Positions 40,215 to 49,126 are shown, counted from the stretch's first letter. The stretch: DNA of 64,000 nucleotides from Agrococcus sp. Marseille-P2731 (GCF_900117395.1 NZ_FPEG01000003.1:620001-684000), one strand, 5' to 3'. A program made the numbers and translations. The notes: generated by a model not told the origin, from the letters alone.

Positions 40215-41014
40215 TCGACGTCAACTCCCCCGACTTCTGGTCAAACCTCTTCGACGTGCTCGCCGAGGGCACGTGGGAGACCATCTACATGGTGGCGATC
40301 GCCATGGCCATCACCTTCGTCGTCGGTCTGCCGCTCGGCATCATCCTGGTCGGCACGGAGCAGGGGCGGTTCCTCGAGGCGCCGCTCGGGCAGCGCTGGC
40401 TCGGCCGCGTCGTCAACGCCGTGCTCGGCTTCATCGTCAACCTCGGCCGCTCGGTGCCGTTCATCGTGCTGATGATCGCGCTCATCCCCGTCACGCGCTG
40501 GCTGCTCGGCTCGTTCATCGGCACCGGACCCGCGATCGTGCCGCTCACGCTCGTCGCCATCCCGTTCTTCGTGCGCGTCGTCGAGATCGCGGTGCGCGAG
40601 GTCGACCCGGGCCTGTTCGAGGCGGCCGACTCGCTCGGCGCCTCGCGCTGGCTGCTCGTGCGCCGCGTGCTGCTGCCGCAGGCGTGGCCGGCGATCCTGC
40701 TCGGCACCGCCACCACCATCACCTCGATCATCAACTTCTCGGCGATGGTCGGCGTGGTCGGCGGCGGCGGCCTCGGCAACGTCGCCCTCACCTACGGCAT
40801 GCAGCGCTACAGCGTGCTGCACATCGTCTTCGTCGTCGTCATCCTCTTCGTGCTCGTGCAGGCCATCCAGTGGACGCTCACCTTCGCCGCCAAGCGGCTC
40901 GGTGCCGTGCCGAACAAGCGCGGCACGAAGCGTGCGGTGGCGGATGCGCAGGCCAACCTGGATGCGGATCTCACGACCACGCGGTCCACGACCGTGCCGC
41001 CGGGCACGCAGTGA
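40211..41014 (+). CDS. metI: Methionine ABC importer permease MetI
   Basis: The 267-residue inner-membrane permease has five to six helices and the EAA coupling loop LFEAADSLGASRWLLVRRVLLPQAWP. FSAMVGVVGGGGLGNVALTYGMQRY is the strongly conserved C-terminal MetI segment. The last 40 residues are a hydrophilic Thr-rich tail that is longer than usual. The ATG overlaps metN by ATGA. Confidence 0.95.
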   Translation: MIDVNSPDFWSNLFDVLAEGTWETIYMVAIAMAITFVVGLPLGIILVGTEQGRFLEAPLGQRWLGRVVNAVLGFIVNLGRSVPFIVLMIALIPVTRWLLGSFIGTGPAIVPLTLVAIPFFVRVVEIAVREVDPGLFEAADSLGASRWLLVRRVLLPQAWPAILLGTATTITSIINFSAMVGVVGGGGLGNVALTYGMQRYSVLHIVFVVVILFVLVQAIQWTLTFAAKRLGAVPNKRGTKRAVADAQANLDADLTTTRSTTVPPGTQ

Positions 41015-41110
41015 TCCAGGCCGCATGATGACGCGTCCTCGACACCGCTGACCGCGCCCGCGCTCGCACCGCCCCGCGCATCCGACCCCCACACCACCGA
41101 AGGAAGCACC

Positions 41111-41941
41111 ATGACCAGCACTGCCAAGCGTCGCGTCGCGACCACCGTCGTCGCGGGCGTCGCCGCCCTGACCCTCGCCGCCTGCTCGTCGGGCGCGCCC
41201 GCCGCCGAGACGCCCGAGGACGGCTCGCTCGGCACGATCCGCGTCGGCGCGCTGCCCGTGCCGGCCGGCGACCTGCTGACCTGGGTCGACGAGAACCTGG
41301 CCGAGGAGGCCGGGCTCGACATCGAGTGGGTCGAGTTCACCGACTACAACACGCCGAACCCGGCGCTCACGGACGGCTCGACCGAGGCCAACCTCTTCCA
41401 GAACTCGACGTTCATGGAGACCTACAACTCGCAGGCCGGCGGCTCGCTCGTCTCGGCCGGCGAGGTCTACCTGCCGGCGGCCGCCTACTACTCCGAGTCG
41501 CTCACCTCGCTCGACGAGCTCGAGGACGGCGCCACGATCGCCATCCCGAACGACCCGACCAACGAGGGCCGCGCGCTCGAGATCCTCGCGGCCGAGGGCC
41601 TGATCGAGATCGCCGAGGGCACCACGAACCTCGACGGCATCACCTCGAACCCGCAGAGCTTCGAGTTCACCGAGGTCGAGAACGCCACGCTGCCGCTCGC
41701 GATCCCCGACAACGACGCCGTCTTCGTGACCGCATCGTTCGCGCTGCCCGCAGGGCTGACGAGCGACCAGGCGATCCTGATGGAGAGCAACGACTCCAAC
41801 TACTTCAACATCCTGGCCACGACGCCCGAGCTCGAGAGCGACCCGCGCGTGACGGCGCTGTATGAGCTGCTGACGTCGGAGGAGACGCAGGAGTACATGC
41901 TGGAGACGTGGAGCGGACTGATCGTGCCGGTGGAGAACTGA
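41111..41941 (+). CDS. metQ: Methionine-binding lipoprotein MetQ
   Basis: The 276-residue protein carries a lipoprotein signal ending TLAACSSG (Cys at about residue 24) and the NlpA/MetQ fold: TIRVGALPVPAGDLLTWV, FTDYNTPNPALTDGSTEANLFQ, IAIPNDPTNEGRALEILAAEGLI and DNDAVFVTASFA. It binds methionine outside the cell. The ATG at 41111 has GAAGGAAG upstream, 96 bp after metI. A strong terminator hairpin follows at 41964, closing the metNIQ operon. Confidence 0.95.
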   Translation: MTSTAKRRVATTVVAGVAALTLAACSSGAPAAETPEDGSLGTIRVGALPVPAGDLLTWVDENLAEEAGLDIEWVEFTDYNTPNPALTDGSTEANLFQNSTFMETYNSQAGGSLVSAGEVYLPAAAYYSESLTSLDELEDGATIAIPNDPTNEGRALEILAAEGLIEIAEGTTNLDGITSNPQSFEFTEVENATLPLAIPDNDAVFVTASFALPAGLTSDQAILMESNDSNYFNILATTPELESDPRVTALYELLTSEETQEYMLETWSGLIVPVEN

Positions 41942-41963
41942 CGCACACCCAGGCATCACCGTC

Positions 41964-42007
41964 GAGGGCCTGCGCCCGAGCCCTCACCGGCTCGAGCGCA
42001 GGCCCTC
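41964..42007 (+). terminator. Strong hairpin terminator of metNIQ
   Basis: GAGGGCCTGCGC (41964-41975) pairs perfectly with GCGCAGGCCCTC (41996-42007), and an inner CGAGCC/GGCTCG pair (41977-41982 with 41989-41994) extends the stem around a 6-base loop. No T-tract follows. It lies 23 bases after metQ. Confidence 0.85.
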
Positions 42008-42044
42008 GTCTGGCGCGCGCATCGACGGATGCGGCGGTGCGCGC

Positions 42045-43190
42045 GTGAGCGCCATCCGCCAGCTCGCGGCCTCGGTGCCGATCCGCACCGCGAGCAGCGG
42101 CACGCAGATCGCGATCCCGATCCTCGTCGTCGAGACGACGGGTGATGTGGCCCTCGGCGCAGCGCTCGTCGCCATCGCGCTGCTGCCGGGCATCGTCGCG
42201 GCGCCGCTCGTGGGCGCCGTGCTCGACCGCGCCCGGCGGCCGCGCGACTTCATGATGGCCGCGGCCGCGGGCACCGCGGTCGCCTTCGCCATGGCCGCCG
42301 CGCTCGATCCGCTGCCGGTCTGGCTGGTCGCCATCGCGCTGGCGATCAGCGGCCTGCTCACGCCCTTCGGCTTCGGCGGGCTCTCGAGCTTCGTCGCGCA
42401 GCCGGGCTCTGACGCCCGCCGCGCCTACGCCCTCGACGCCCTCAGCTACAACGTCAGCGGCGTGGCCGGCCCCGCCGCGGTCGCGGTGCTCGCCCCGACG
42501 CTCGGCCCGCGCACGGCGCTCGTCGCGATGGCCGCGGTCGCGCTGATCTCGCTCGTCGCCTACCCGCTGCTGGCGATGCCGCCGCGCGAGGGGGAGCGCA
42601 CTGGCTTGCTGCGATCGATGGCGGCCGGCATCGTCGCGCTCACGACGATTCGCCGCCTCGCGGTCGTCACCACCTCCGGCACCCTCGCCGAGCTGGCCCG
42701 CGGCATCATGCCGATCGCCGCCATCGGCATCGCGCTCGCCACCACCGGCGACGCCACCTCCAGCGCCGTGATCGTGACCGCCTTCGCGATCGGTGCCCTG
42801 ATCGGCGCGGCGATCGAGCCGCTGCGGCGCCAGGTGCTCTCGCCCCAGGCGACGATGCTCATCGGCTTCGCGCTCACGGGATTGGCGACCCTCGCGGCGG
42901 CCCTCGACCTCGGCTTCGCCTGGACGGCGGCGCTCGTCGGCCTCTCGGGCCTCTGCACGGCAGCGCCGACCGCGGCGATGCTGCTCCTGCGCCGCACCGA
43001 GAGCCCGGATGCGGTGGTCGCCCAGGTCTTCACCGTCGGCTCGGCGCTGCGCACTGCCGCGAGCGCCACCGGCACGGCGATCGCAGGCGCCCTCGCCGGC
43101 TTCGAGCCGCTGCTGCTGCTCGCGGGCTCGGGCATCGGCTGGCTCGTCGCCGCCGCGGCCATGCTTGCCTTCGGGCGGCCAGGGCGCTGA
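42045..43190 (+). CDS. Major facilitator superfamily transporter
   Basis: The 381-residue protein is very hydrophobic, with about 11-12 helices, and resembles MFS efflux carriers of the MdfA/enterobactin-exporter type. The start is SAIRQLAASVPIRTASSGTQIAIPILVVETTGD (shown in pieces by the family: a conserved acidic/Thr-rich first loop), and VGAVLDRARRPRDFMM is the conserved MFS loop 2-3 basic motif. The substrate is unknown. The GTG at 42045 has no strong ribosome site and starts 37 bp after the metNIQ terminator. Confidence 0.85.
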   Translation: MSAIRQLAASVPIRTASSGTQIAIPILVVETTGDVALGAALVAIALLPGIVAAPLVGAVLDRARRPRDFMMAAAAGTAVAFAMAAALDPLPVWLVAIALAISGLLTPFGFGGLSSFVAQPGSDARRAYALDALSYNVSGVAGPAAVAVLAPTLGPRTALVAMAAVALISLVAYPLLAMPPREGERTGLLRSMAAGIVALTTIRRLAVVTTSGTLAELARGIMPIAAIGIALATTGDATSSAVIVTAFAIGALIGAAIEPLRRQVLSPQATMLIGFALTGLATLAAALDLGFAWTAALVGLSGLCTAAPTAAMLLLRRTESPDAVVAQVFTVGSALRTAASATGTAIAGALAGFEPLLLLAGSGIGWLVAAAAMLAFGRPGR

Positions 43191-43207
43191 CCTCGGCGCT
43201 GCAGGAA

Positions 43208-43284
43208 CCCGGAAAGCTTCCGTCTCTCCGGTCCTCCGAGTGGATTATCCACGCGGAGGACCGGAGCGAGCGAATCTTTCCGGG
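43208..43284. repeat. 77-bp nested palindrome, family C, copy 1
   Basis: Three inverted pairs are nested: CCCGGAAAG/CTTTCCGGG (43208-43216, 43276-43284), CTCCGGTCCTCCG/CGGAGGACCGGAG (43226-43238, 43254-43266) and GTGGAT/ATCCAC around a central T (43240-43252). Two 9-base asymmetric bulges separate the outer and middle pairs. A related degraded copy is at 47056. It follows the MFS gene. Confidence 0.8.
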
Positions 43285-43552
43285 AGCCCGCCGGGAAGCG
43301 GCGCAGCCGCAGCGCGACGAGGCGGCGCGACGTGCGCCCGCACCGTGACCGCCCGGCCCCCTCCCCACCAGGCGACCGGCCCGATGAGCCCGACCGCTCG
43401 GCGGCCGCGAACCCGGTCGACCTCCGCGCCATCCCGGGCGCGGCAGATCGGCCCTGTGCACGGGACCGCATCCGCCATACCGTCGCTGCCATGACGCCCG
43501 GCATTCGCACGGGCCTCGCCACGGCCATCCGAGCCCAGCGACAGGAGATCCG
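43285..43552. other. Gap with no recognisable gene
   Basis: After the nested palindrome, the rest of the 362-bp gap before the gene at 43553 is GC-rich sequence without a convincing reading frame. TACCGT at 43479-43484 could be a minus-10 for the next gene, with AGGAGA as its ribosome site just before 43553. I see nothing else here. Confidence 0.5.
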
Positions 43553-44113
43553 ATGCTCGACACCACCCCGCAGACGCCCGAGGGCAAGGTGCTGTGGCAC
43601 TTCGCGACCTCGCTCGACGGCTTCGTCGCAGGCCCAGACCACGAGATGGACTGGATGATCGGAACGAACCGCGACACGCTCATCGACGAGTACGTCGCGA
43701 CCCTCGGCGCCGTGCTCGGCGGTCGCACCGGATGGGACATGGCTGCCGCGAGCGGCGCCCGCCCCTACGGCGACTGGGAGGGCCCGATCTTCGTGCTCAC
43801 CCATCATCCCGAGGATGCGGAGCCGGCCGAGGGCGTCACGTTCCTGACGTGCGAGCCGGCCGAGGCGGTGCGCATCACGCGCGACGCGGCGGGCGGCAAG
43901 AACGTCGAGGTGCACTCCCCGACCGTCGGCCGGCAGCTGCTCGAGCTGGGCCTCATCGACGAGATCGACCTGCACATCTCGCCGGTGCTCCTCGGCGACG
44001 GCATCCGGCTCTACGACAAGCCGGGCTATGCGCCCGTGCACCTCGACCGCGTCGGCGACGACGGCTCGTCCTCCGAGGTGAACGTGCGCTATCGCCTGGC
44101 GTCGCGGGCCTGA
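43553..44113 (+). CDS. RibD C-terminal (dihydrofolate reductase-like) family protein
   Basis: The 186-residue protein is the second RibD-C/DHFR-like protein in the window. It has LWHFATSLDGFVAGPDHEMDWM, GAVLGGRTGWDMA near residue 65, and NVEVHSPTVGRQLLELGLIDEIDLHISPVLLGDGIRLY. It should bind NADPH; the substrate is unknown. The ATG at 43553 follows AGGAGA. It is not obviously coupled to the alpha/beta hydrolase 75 bp downstream, which has its own TAGGAT minus-10 at 44149. Confidence 0.87.
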   Translation: MLDTTPQTPEGKVLWHFATSLDGFVAGPDHEMDWMIGTNRDTLIDEYVATLGAVLGGRTGWDMAAASGARPYGDWEGPIFVLTHHPEDAEPAEGVTFLTCEPAEAVRITRDAAGGKNVEVHSPTVGRQLLELGLIDEIDLHISPVLLGDGIRLYDKPGYAPVHLDRVGDDGSSSEVNVRYRLASRA

Positions 44114-44188
44114 GCAGCGCAGGGCTCGCCGTACGCCCTCGAGCGCCATAGGATCCCGTCAGATCGGTTCCGATGGAGGAGGCCGCCC

Positions 44189-45055
44189 ATGACGCAACGC
44201 AAGCTCGAGCTGCCGGAGGTCGATCTGGTCTACGACGTCCACGGCCCGCTGCCGCCGGCGGGCGGTCTGCCGCCCCTCGTCATGATCGGCCAGCCGATGG
44301 ATGCGAGCGGGTTCGACGCGCAGGTCAAGCTGTTCGAGGACCGCACGGTCGTGACCTACGACCCACGCGGGATCGGTCGCAGCACGCGCAAGGACGGCGG
44401 CGTGACGAACGAGCCCGAGACGCAGGCCGAGGACGTCCACGCGCTCATCGAGGCGCTCGGCGCCGGCGCCGTCGACCTGCTCGCGAGCAGCGGCGGCGCG
44501 GTCACTGCCCTCGCGCTCGTGACTGCGCATCCGCATGACGTGGCCACACTCGTCGCGCACGAGCCGCCGATCGACTGCGTGCTGCCGGATGCGGAGGCCG
44601 TGCAGCGGGCGCGCGCGTCCTACACGCAGGTCTATGAGGACGAGGGCTGGGGCGCCGGCATGGCCGCGTTCATCGCGATGACCTCGTGGGAGGGCGAGGT
44701 CACCGAGGAGCACCTGGCGCAGCCGTGGCCAGACCCCGCCGCGTTCGGCATGCCCACCGAGGACGACGGCGCGCGAGACGACCCGCTGCTCTCGAAGCGA
44801 TCGTGGGCGGTGTGCCTCTACGAGCCGGACTTCGAGGCGCTGCAGGCGTCGCCGACGCGGATCGTGGTCGCGGTCGGCGAGGAGTCGACGAAGGTCTACA
44901 CCGGCCGCACCGCCATCGCGCTCGCGGAGCGCCTCGGCCAGCAGGTCACCGTCTTCCCGAGCCACCACGGCGGCTTCATGGGCGGCGAGTTCGGCTACGC
45001 GGGCCAGCCAGAGGCCTTCGCCGCGAAGCTGCGCGAGGTGCTCGCGCAGCGGTGA
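44189..45055 (+). CDS. Alpha/beta hydrolase
   Basis: The 288-residue protein has the alpha/beta-hydrolase fold. The oxyanion region is PPLVMIGQPMDASGF, the nucleophile elbow is LLASSGGAVTAL (Ser in S-S-G-G instead of the usual G-x-S-x-G), and the late His is in FPSHHGGFMGGEFG. A cap region lies between (about 120-205). It should be a serine esterase or epoxide/C-C hydrolase. The ATG at 44189 follows GGAGGAGG; TAGGAT at 44149 gives a leader of about 30 bases. Confidence 0.85.
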   Translation: MTQRKLELPEVDLVYDVHGPLPPAGGLPPLVMIGQPMDASGFDAQVKLFEDRTVVTYDPRGIGRSTRKDGGVTNEPETQAEDVHALIEALGAGAVDLLASSGGAVTALALVTAHPHDVATLVAHEPPIDCVLPDAEAVQRARASYTQVYEDEGWGAGMAAFIAMTSWEGEVTEEHLAQPWPDPAAFGMPTEDDGARDDPLLSKRSWAVCLYEPDFEALQASPTRIVVAVGEESTKVYTGRTAIALAERLGQQVTVFPSHHGGFMGGEFGYAGQPEAFAAKLREVLAQR

Positions 45056-45091
45056 GGGACAGCTGACCGCGCAACCGCGGCGAGCCCGCGA

Positions 45092-45730
45092 CTAGCGGAT
45101 CTCGCGCCTCGCATACAGCCGAGCGGCGATGGCGACGCCGACCACGATGCCGATGACGCCGATCGCAGCGCAGGCGGCGACGATCCACTCCAGCGGCACG
45201 GCGAGGATCGCATCCGTGCTGACGTTGCCGGTGGCCTGCGCGACCCACGCCGCGGCGGCGATCACGAGCGCCGGCGCATAGACGATCAGCCGCCCTCTCG
45301 AGTAGCCCACGCGGAAGAGCACCGGCAGCTGCACCGCCATCGCGATGCCCACGAACGCGAACGCGCCCGCAGCGGCTACGATCAGCAGCTCAGGCGCCGG
45401 CTCGGTGCCCCGGACCGCCGTGATGCCGAGGGTCGCCGCGAGAGCGACGAGCGCTGCCGCCGCCCCGTAGATCAGGAGGGAGGCCGCTCGACCGACGACG
45501 ATCGCGCGACGCGAGACCGGCAGCACGCCGTAGAGCGTGTCGAGGCGATCGCGCTCGTCGCCGAGGAACGGCACCGAGAGGACGAGCGAGGTGACGAAGG
45601 CGGATGCGACGATCGCCATCCCGGGGATGGGGAGCGCGACGCCGACCACGACGATGAGCGCGAGCGGCAGCAGCGTCTGCGTGCGGAAGCACCACGACAG
45701 CAGGTCGAGGCGGGTGAATGCGAGCGTCAT
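45092..45730 (-). CDS. ABC-2 type exporter membrane subunit
   Basis: The 212-residue protein has six hydrophobic segments and the layout of ABC-2/YtrC-like permeases: FLGDERDRLDTLYGVLPVSRRAIVVGR after the second helix is a typical cytoplasmic coupling segment. It forms an exporter with the ATPase encoded upstream; the start overlaps that gene's stop by ATGA. The transported compound is unknown. Regulation is by the YtrA-type GntR protein that heads the operon. Confidence 0.85.
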   Translation of the reverse strand: MTLAFTRLDLLSWCFRTQTLLPLALIVVVGVALPIPGMAIVASAFVTSLVLSVPFLGDERDRLDTLYGVLPVSRRAIVVGRAASLLIYGAAAALVALAATLGITAVRGTEPAPELLIVAAAGAFAFVGIAMAVQLPVLFRVGYSRGRLIVYAPALVIAAAAWVAQATGNVSTDAILAVPLEWIVAACAAIGVIGIVVGVAIAARLYARREIR

Positions 45731-46572
45731 GCTGCTGCCTCCTCGTGCGCAGAGAGATGGATGATGATGTCGTCGATGGTGGCCTCGTCGATGACGACCT
45801 CCGGCCCGAAGCCGGCCGAGTCGCTCGTGCGGATGAGCGCCGACCACCGGTCGCCGGTCTGCTCTGCGCCGAGGACGCCATCGGGGGCAGCGCCCGAGCC
45901 GCGCGCCATCGCGAACTCCTCCTTCGCATCCGGCAGCGGGCCCCGATGGGCGATCCGTCCGCCGACCAGCACGAACAGGTCGTCGGCGAGACCCTCGAGG
46001 TCGGCGGTGATGTGCGTGGAGAGCAGCGTCGAGTGCTGCGGGTCGATCATGAACTCCCTGATCACGTCGTTGATCTCGCGCCGTGATGCGGGGTCGAGGC
46101 CGCTCGAGGGCTCATCGAGGATGAGGAGCTCGGGTCGCTGCGCCAGCGCGGCGGCCAGGCTGAGCTTCACGCCCTGGCCGCGCGAGAGCTCGCCGACCCG
46201 CTGGTCGCGCGGCACCCCGAGGCGAGCGAGCAGCGCGCCGAACGCATCGTGATTCCACTGGGGGTAGAAGGGCGAGAGGCGACGGCCGATCGAGCGCACT
46301 CGCCAGTCGGCGGCCGCCGTGGGCAGATCGAGCACGACGCCGATGCGCGCGAGCGCCGCGCGCGCACCGGGCGCCTCGCCGAGCACGGCGATGCGGCCGC
46401 TGCTCGACGGCAGCAGCCCGAGGAGCGCCCGGATGATCGTCGTCTTGCCCGCGCCGTTCGGGCCGACGAGACCCACGACGGTGCCCCGCGGGATGGTGAA
46501 CGTGATGTCGCGGACGTCGAACTGCGGTCGTGCGATGCGCAGATCGGTGACCTGGACCAGCTGGTCAGTCAT
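45727..46572 (-). CDS. ABC exporter ATPase
   Basis: The 281-residue ATPase has Walker A VGPNGAGKTT, signature LSRGQGVKLSLAAAL (an RGQ variant of SGGQ), Walker B LLILDEPSSGLDP and an H-loop in LLSTHITADLE. It is similar to YtrB/CcmA-like exporter ATPases. The C-terminal 70 residues are a variable domain. It overlaps the GntR gene upstream by 8 bases and the permease downstream by 4, so the three genes form one operon. Confidence 0.93.
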   Translation of the reverse strand: MTDQLVQVTDLRIARPQFDVRDITFTIPRGTVVGLVGPNGAGKTTIIRALLGLLPSSSGRIAVLGEAPGARAALARIGVVLDLPTAAADWRVRSIGRRLSPFYPQWNHDAFGALLARLGVPRDQRVGELSRGQGVKLSLAAALAQRPELLILDEPSSGLDPASRREINDVIREFMIDPQHSTLLSTHITADLEGLADDLFVLVGGRIAHRGPLPDAKEEFAMARGSGAAPDGVLGAEQTGDRWSALIRTSDSAGFGPEVVIDEATIDDIIIHLSAHEEAAA

Positions 46573-46954
46573 GCTGCCTCCGTGCCTCGTTCCACGCCTC
46601 ATCGAGGCGTCGGTGGATGTCGTCGATGGTCATGCGAGCCTCTCTCCCCGTCGTGCAGAGCGACTGCAGCGCTGCCGTGAACCGCTCGTCGAGCCCGCGA
46701 GCGGCGACCGAGGGGTCGACCTCGAGCACGACGAAGCCGCGCCCGTGCTCGTTCCTCACGAGCCCGGCGGCCACGAGGTCGTTGTACGCGCGAGTGACGG
46801 TGATGACGCTCACCCGCAGGTCTGCCGCGAGCTGCCGCAGCGACGGCAGCGTGGCTCCGGGCGCGACGGCGCCGGACAGGATCGCCGACGTCGCCTGCTG
46901 CTTGATCTGCTGATAGATCGGCTCAGCGCTGCTCGTCGAGATCACGATGCGCAT
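46565..46954 (-). CDS. YtrA-subfamily GntR regulator
   Basis: The 129-residue protein is a short GntR-family winged-helix regulator of the YtrA type, with no large effector domain: EPIYQQIKQQATSAILSGAVAPGATLPSLRQLAADLRVSVITVTRAYNDL (family order), then GFVVLEVD and a short helical tail. YtrA proteins repress the ABC operon they head, often derepressed by cell-wall antibiotics. An ACTGT/ACAGT inverted repeat upstream (46998-47021) is the likely operator. Confidence 0.92.
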   Translation of the reverse strand: MRIVISTSSAEPIYQQIKQQATSAILSGAVAPGATLPSLRQLAADLRVSVITVTRAYNDLVAAGLVRNEHGRGFVVLEVDPSVAARGLDERFTAALQSLCTTGREARMTIDDIHRRLDEAWNEARRQHD

Positions 46955-46997
46955 CCGCTTCCCCTCACCCTGCCGTCATGCTCGGCACTGACCGATC

Positions 46998-47021
46998 ACT
47001 GTACATGAACACCATAACAGT
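46998..47021. promoter_or_regulatory. Likely YtrA operator with TACAGT minus-10 (minus strand)
   Basis: ACTGT (46998-47002) and ACAGT (47017-47021) form an inverted repeat 43 bp upstream of the GntR start. On the minus strand TACAGT is a good minus-10 element inside the repeat. The region is noticeably AT-rich compared with its surroundings. Confidence 0.55.
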
Positions 47022-47055
47022 CGCACGTCGGAGGCGCAGGGTGCACGGGCGCGCC

Positions 47056-47126
47056 GGAGGATTCGGGCGTCAGCGGGCGCACGAGCGCACTATCCACCCG
47101 GAGCACCGCACAGAGCGGAATCCTCC
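47056..47126. repeat. Imperfect palindrome, family C, copy 2
   Basis: GGAGGATTC (47056-47064) pairs with GAATCCTCC (47118-47126), and the interior holds TATCCACCCGGAGCACCG, close to TATCCACGCGGAGGACCG of the 43208 element. It looks like a degraded copy of the same family. Confidence 0.55.
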
Positions 47127-47181
47127 GCGCATCCGCCCGCGCGCGGGGCGCTCAGCCCTGTTGACGCCGATGCACGACGAA

Positions 47182-47220
47182 GAGGGCCCGGCCCGTCGCG
47201 AGCGACGAGGCCGGGCCCTC
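47182..47220. terminator. Strong hairpin terminator
   Basis: GAGGGCCCGGCC (47182-47193) pairs perfectly with GGCCGGGCCCTC (47209-47220), and CGTCG/CGACG extends the stem to a CGAG loop. It lies 14 bases beyond the stop of the minus-strand hydrolase at 47234 and should terminate it. Confidence 0.85.
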
Positions 47221-47233
47221 AGCGTGGGCAGTG

Positions 47234-48079
47234 TCAGCGCCGCAGGAACTCCAGCAGCGCCGCGTTGAAGCCCTCGGCGTGGCTCAGGTTGCAGCCGTGC
47301 GGGGCTCCGGGCAGCAGCACGACCTCGCTGCCGGCGACCGCCGCGTGCGTGCGCGCGCCAGACCCCTCGAAGGGCACGATGCCGTCGGCGTCGCCGTGCA
47401 GCACGAGCGTCGGCACCGTGATCTGCGCGAGGTCGTCGGTGAAGTCGGTGAGGCCGAAGGACTGCATCGCCTCGAGCGCCGCGAGCTGATCGGACTGGTG
47501 GCACAGCGCTATCGAGCGCTGCCGCTCGGACTCGCTGACGAGCACCGTGCCGTCGGCGTTCGCCGAGTAGAAGTCCTTCGTGAACTGGTCGAAGAAGCCG
47601 TCGCGGTCAGCGGTCAGCTGCGCCGTCATCTCGGCCGCCTTGCTCGCGGTGAGCGGGCCGTCCGGATTGCCGGGCGTCTGCATCATGTGCGGCGGCACCG
47701 CTGCTGCGAACACGACGCTCCGCAGCCGCTCCTGGCCGTGCCGGGCGATGTAGCGCGCGACCTCGCCGCCACCCATCGAGAAGCCGACGAGCGTGACGTC
47801 GCGCAGGTCGAGCGCCTCGAGCAGGCCGGCGAGGTCGTCGGCGAGCGTGTCGTAGCCGTAGCCGGTCTTCGGCTTGTCGCTCTGCCCGAACCCGCGCCGG
47901 TCGTAGGCGATGGCGCGGTAGCCCCCGGCGGCGAGCGGGCCGAGCTGCGGCTCCCACGACGCGCCGGAGAGCGGCCAACCGTGGATCAGCACCACCGGGC
48001 GCCCCTCACCGCGCTCCTCGACGTGCACCTGCACGTCCTTCAGTCCCAGCATCCGCTTGTTGACGGCGATCTCAGTCAT
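47234..48079 (-). CDS. Alpha/beta hydrolase (non-haem haloperoxidase-like)
   Basis: The 281-residue protein has the typical motifs of the haloperoxidase/esterase group: VVLIHGWPLSGASWEPQL, AYDRRGFGQSDKP, nucleophile elbow VGFSMGGGEVARY, late acid LVLHGDADGIVP and histidine GAPHGCNLSHAEGFN. These enzymes hydrolyse esters and can form peracids from carboxylic acids and peroxide. The ATG at 48079 follows GAGGAGGC. A strong terminator follows at 47182. Confidence 0.92.
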   Translation of the reverse strand: MTEIAVNKRMLGLKDVQVHVEERGEGRPVVLIHGWPLSGASWEPQLGPLAAGGYRAIAYDRRGFGQSDKPKTGYGYDTLADDLAGLLEALDLRDVTLVGFSMGGGEVARYIARHGQERLRSVVFAAAVPPHMMQTPGNPDGPLTASKAAEMTAQLTADRDGFFDQFTKDFYSANADGTVLVSESERQRSIALCHQSDQLAALEAMQSFGLTDFTDDLAQITVPTLVLHGDADGIVPFEGSGARTHAAVAGSEVVLLPGAPHGCNLSHAEGFNAALLEFLRR

Positions 48080-48196
48080 GCGTGCCTCCTCGATGATCAC
48101 CGCCACGCTAATCCGCGCACCTGGCACCGCATCCGGCTGATGCCTAGCCCAGGCACAGCACCCCGGAGCGCGCTCCCAGGCTCAGCAGCGCCGGGC

Positions 48197-48964
48197 TCAC
48201 GGCATGGTGTCGGCCGGCACGTCGTGCAGCTCGATCGTCTCCATCACGCTCAGCGCCTCCTGCACCGCAGGGGCATCCTCCAGGTAGGCGCGCGCCTCGT
48301 CGGCCGACTCGAGCACGACGGGCGAGGGCTGCTCGCCGTCGTGCAGCATCAGGAAGCCGCGCGCGCGATCCTCGTCGCTCGTCTGGAAGAGCAGCATCGG
48401 CGCCCCGTCGTCGCCGAGCATCCCGATGAACACGTAGGGGACGTAGCCGCCGCTCTCCGCGATCCACATCGCGATCGCCGTCACGTCGCCGTCGATCGTC
48501 CGCTCCTCGACGATCTCGAACTCGCCCGAGGCCGCGCTCTGCTGCACCGTCATGCCGTCGCGGTAGACCAGCTGCACGCCCGACTCGAGCGTGAAGCGCA
48601 CGTCGTTGAACCAGCTCGCGCCCTCTGCCGGGTTCTCGGCGCTCGCATCCTCGACACCCGCGCCCGCGGGCAGCTGCACCGTCATGGTGCCCGTCTGCGT
48701 CTCGAACGAGGTGGCGGATGCGTCGGCACCCGCAGGCGCCTCACCCTCGTCGGTCGTCGGCGCGGGCTCGGTCGCGGCGGGCTCCGTCGCGGCCGGGTCG
48801 GTCGCGACGCCCGACTCGGCCGGCTCACCGGCGCCGCCACAGCCGGTCAGCACGAGCGCCGCGGTCGCGAGCGCCGCCAGCGCCGGAGCGACCCGACGCC
48901 GCGCTGAGGCGCGCGCGGCTGTGGCTGCGAACGATCGCGGGATGTCCGTGGGCAGGGTGGGCAT
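48197..48964 (-). CDS. Putative secreted lipoprotein
   Basis: The 255-residue protein has a basic N-terminus, a hydrophobic stretch and a lipobox LVLTGCGG (Cys at about residue 42), followed by a low-complexity Thr/Pro/Glu/Ala linker (TDPAATEPAATEPAPTTDEGE in repeated pieces). The mature domain of about 170 residues (TGTMTVQLPAGAGVED..., FTLESGVQLVYRDG) resembles no family I can name. It is divergent from the histidine kinase at 49127. Confidence 0.8.
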   Translation of the reverse strand: MPTLPTDIPRSFAATAARASARRRVAPALAALATAALVLTGCGGAGEPAESGVATDPAATEPAATEPAPTTDEGEAPAGADASATSFETQTGTMTVQLPAGAGVEDASAENPAEGASWFNDVRFTLESGVQLVYRDGMTVQQSAASGEFEIVEERTIDGDVTAIAMWIAESGGYVPYVFIGMLGDDGAPMLLFQTSDEDRARGFLMLHDGEQPSPVVLESADEARAYLEDAPAVQEALSVMETIELHDVPADTMP

Positions 48965-49114
48965 GGCGCGACTCCTCGTGTGGGCAACAGGCCCGAGGAC
49001 GCTACCGCACCCGCCCGGCAGGAGCCCATGCGCGCGCCGCGCTCCCCCGCCCGACGGAGGCGCACCGCGCATCCGCCCGCCTCGGGATGGAGGCGACCGC
49101 CGACGCCGCGCGCC

Positions 49115-49120
49115 TAGGCT
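49115..49120 (+). promoter_or_regulatory. Minus-10 TAGGCT for leaderless kinase gene
   Basis: TAGGCT ends 6 bases before the ATG at 49127, placing the transcript start at the start codon. No Shine-Dalgarno is present. The same arrangement is found at 12498, 32567, 53924, 54728 and 59760. Confidence 0.6.
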
Positions 49121-49126
49121 CGACGC

